Source of the DNA: Clostridium_AQ sp900552125
GTDB lineage: Bacteria > Bacillota_I > Bacilli_A > Erysipelotrichales > Erysipelotrichaceae
DNA: 23,212 nt
Direction: 5' to 3' (one strand)
Assembly: GCA_037892765.1 (NCBI GenBank)
Contig: JBBKBW010000043.1
Of this stretch, positions 22,402 through 23,212 are shown in pieces; position 1 is the stretch's first letter, and every line of letters starts with the position of its first letter. The translations under genes were made by a program, and so were the position numbers. Below the pieces are notes generated by a model. The model saw nothing but the letters and a program-made list of their open reading frames with translations. It had not been told where the DNA came from and made no database searches.

Positions 22402-22802
22402 TTGTAGAATTTACTGATAAAGAAATTGACTTGCTTCAACAGGCATTAAAATGTCTATTGGAAAAATTGAATGATACCTCTACATTAGCGGATTTTAAAA
22501 TCACAGATATATCTATTAACCCTTACACCCGTGAAGTGTTAAATAAAGACGGCAGTCAAGTTCATCTGACTGCAAGAGAATTTGACCTATTATACTTTTT
22601 ATACATACACAGAGGACAGGTATTCACAAAAGAACAGATTTATGAGAAAGTATGGGGATATGACAATGCACCGGACGCAAGCAATCTTTCCTCATTCATA
22701 AGAAAGTTAAGACTGAAAATAGAACCATACCCAGACAATCCACGATATATCGTTACTGTCTGGGGCGTGGGATATAAATTCAGCGGAGAAGAAAAACCGT
22801 AG
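22395..22802 (+). CDS. Receiver-less OmpR/PhoB-type DNA-binding protein
   Basis: 135 residues from ATG 22395, which overlaps the upstream gene; AGGTGAT is 10 bases before. Residues about 40-130 are an OmpR/PhoB-type winged helix: INPYTREVL, HLTAREFDLLYFLYIHRGQVFTKEQIYEKVWG, SSFIRKLRLKIEP and IVTVWGVGYKF. The usual phosphorylated receiver domain is missing. The N-terminal 35 residues (VEFTDKEIDLLQQALKCLL, then EKLNDTST) are instead a helical segment. No sensor kinase gene follows. It may be an intact orphan transcription factor rather than a broken response regulator, because start, domain and stop all look clean. Confidence 0.8.
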   Translation: MLVVEFTDKEIDLLQQALKCLLEKLNDTSTLADFKITDISINPYTREVLNKDGSQVHLTAREFDLLYFLYIHRGQVFTKEQIYEKVWGYDNAPDASNLSSFIRKLRLKIEPYPDNPRYIVTVWGVGYKFSGEEKP

Positions 22803-22843
22803 CTGTATTTCACAATACATTGTGATCTGCACGCTACGGTTTT
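22793..22843. terminator. Bidirectional terminator between convergent genes
   Basis: AAAACCGTAGC (22793-22803) pairs perfectly with GCTACGGTTTT (22833-22843), enclosing an inner CACAA (22811-22815) / TTGTG (22820-22824) pairing. A-tract and T-tract flank the stem on either side, so it can stop both the rightward OmpR-type gene and the leftward XRE gene, whose stop codon it overlaps. Confidence 0.85.
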
Positions 22844-23204
22844 ATCTATTGAACTGATTTCTTACTTCTTTGTCCCTACGTATGGCTGATTTCGCACATT
22901 TTAGCAGGTCAACTAAAAATCGGGTTTCGTATTCGTCGCAATCCTCAAAAATCTCTTTTGCTTCTCCCTTGAAAATATTCTGTGAAGCAAGTACATTATC
23001 ACATAGGAGAACATCAACTGATACGGAAAGGGCATTGGCAATCTCAATCAGTGTCGGCAGGCTGACTTTCGTTTTCCCTGTTTCCACGTTGCTCATGTGG
23101 GCTGGGGTAATATCTATAAGGTCTGCGACGGCTTCCTGTGTTATGCCTTTCTTAATTCGTGCTATCTTGATACGCTGTCCGATTGCTTTATAGTCTATTT
23201 CCAC
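22842..23204 (-). CDS. XRE-family repressor, Tn916 Orf9-position (start possibly outside window)
   Basis: 120 residues read on the minus strand, with GTG at 23204. The ribosome site would lie at the very edge (GGGAAA is visible), and the frame is still open at the window end, so a start further out is possible. An N-terminal helix-turn-helix (about 8-62: IGQRIKIARIKKGITQEAVA, TPAHMSNVETGKTKVSLPTLI) is followed by a charged helical tail (EIFEDCDEYETRFLVDLLKCAKSAIRR). In Tn916, orf9 at this position is an oppositely oriented XRE-type regulator that is thought to control transfer genes. A similar role is likely here. Confidence 0.88.
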   Translation of the reverse strand: MEIDYKAIGQRIKIARIKKGITQEAVADLIDITPAHMSNVETGKTKVSLPTLIEIANALSVSVDVLLCDNVLASQNIFKGEAKEIFEDCDEYETRFLVDLLKCAKSAIRRDKEVRNQFNR

Positions 23205-23212
23205 AGTTTCCC

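Larger units (their letters stand above)
1..23212 (+). mobile_element. Partial Tn916-family ICE: surface adhesin, transfer module and three cargo blocks
   Basis: The order DUF961 pair, FtsK-like coupling protein, oriT-like hairpin, MobT relaxase, TcpD-like protein, ArdA, TcpE, VirB4, VirB6-like, NlpC/P60 hydrolase and TcpC matches Tn916 orf23 to orf13. The right side holds an oppositely oriented XRE regulator, as orf9 does in Tn916. Integrase and excisionase genes and the element ends are not visible, so the true boundaries are unknown. The left limit is given as the window edge only because a surface-protein gene upstream of orf23 is known from Tn916-like elements of Clostridioides difficile (family knowledge). 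Three AT-rich blocks interrupt the backbone. Confidence 0.9.

Noticed and set aside
18328..22842. A tet(M) gene or an SdpC-like toxin gene in the cargo block
   Set aside because: No frame resembles TetM (a protein of about 640 residues), and no small secreted peptide with a signal sequence and a good ribosome site was found.
1..23212. CRISPR arrays, tRNA or rRNA genes, insertion sequences
   Set aside because: No regularly spaced short repeats, cloverleaf-like segments, ribosomal RNA stretches or transposase-like frames were seen.
1..23212. Integrase, excisionase and att sites
   Set aside because: No tyrosine or serine recombinase frame exists in the window; terminal repeats could not be recognised, so element ends were not called.

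Overview
This window is the transfer region of a Tn916-family integrative and conjugative element (ICE) from a Gram-positive Bacillota host. A gut clostridial or Lachnospiraceae-like lineage is likely, but the sequence does not fix the species. The diagnosis rests on the ordered set of Tn916-type genes: two DUF961 proteins (Orf23/Orf22), an FtsK-like coupling protein (Orf21), an oriT-like region, a MobT relaxase (Orf20), a small TcpD-like membrane protein (Orf19), ArdA (Orf18), TcpE (Orf17), a VirB4 ATPase (Orf16), a VirB6-like membrane protein (Orf15), a CwlT-like hydrolase (Orf14) and TcpC (Orf13). All read on the + strand, with short gaps or stop/start overlaps. No integrase, excisionase or attachment site is visible, so the element continues past at least one edge; tet(M) is absent.

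Layout. 1-350: AT-rich leader ending in two hairpins with T-tracts. 351-3395: a large cell-wall-anchored surface protein with a thioester domain, Cna-B-like domains, two VaFE-type repeats and an LPXTG-like APKTG signal. 3628-4356: the DUF961 pair. 4376-5249: an AT-rich chloramphenicol acetyltransferase cassette with its own promoter, a short leader ORF, an RBS-sequestering hairpin and a terminator. 5272-7064: coupling protein and an unknown protein. 7065-7289: oriT candidate. 7290-8869: relaxase and two small membrane proteins. 8993-10046: second AT-rich cassette (VOC protein and DUF3788 protein) with its own promoter and terminator. 10078-11307: unknown small protein and two tandem ArdA anti-restriction proteins. 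11417-18327: the type IV secretion core. 18333-22843: third AT-rich block, in the slot held by tet(M) in Tn916, with an ABC transporter, a DUF1648 miniprotein, an SdpR-like repressor, an SdpI-like immunity protein, a YtrA-type GntR regulator and a receiver-less OmpR/PhoB-type regulator. 22842-23204 (minus): an XRE repressor in the place of Tn916 orf9.

How it works together. From family knowledge, MobT nicks oriT, the Orf21 coupling ATPase delivers the strand to the Orf13-Orf17 channel, the Orf14 hydrolase opens the wall, and the ArdA proteins protect the incoming DNA from type I restriction. The surface adhesin may aid contact with host tissue or recipient cells (inference). Against the GC-richer transfer backbone, the three AT-rich blocks look like separately acquired cargo: one drug-resistance gene, one possible detoxification pair, and one transport/immunity module related to Bacillus SdpRI but with no recognisable SdpC toxin. 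The last block, the cat leader and the repeated hairpins placed just before backbone genes are the most interesting parts.
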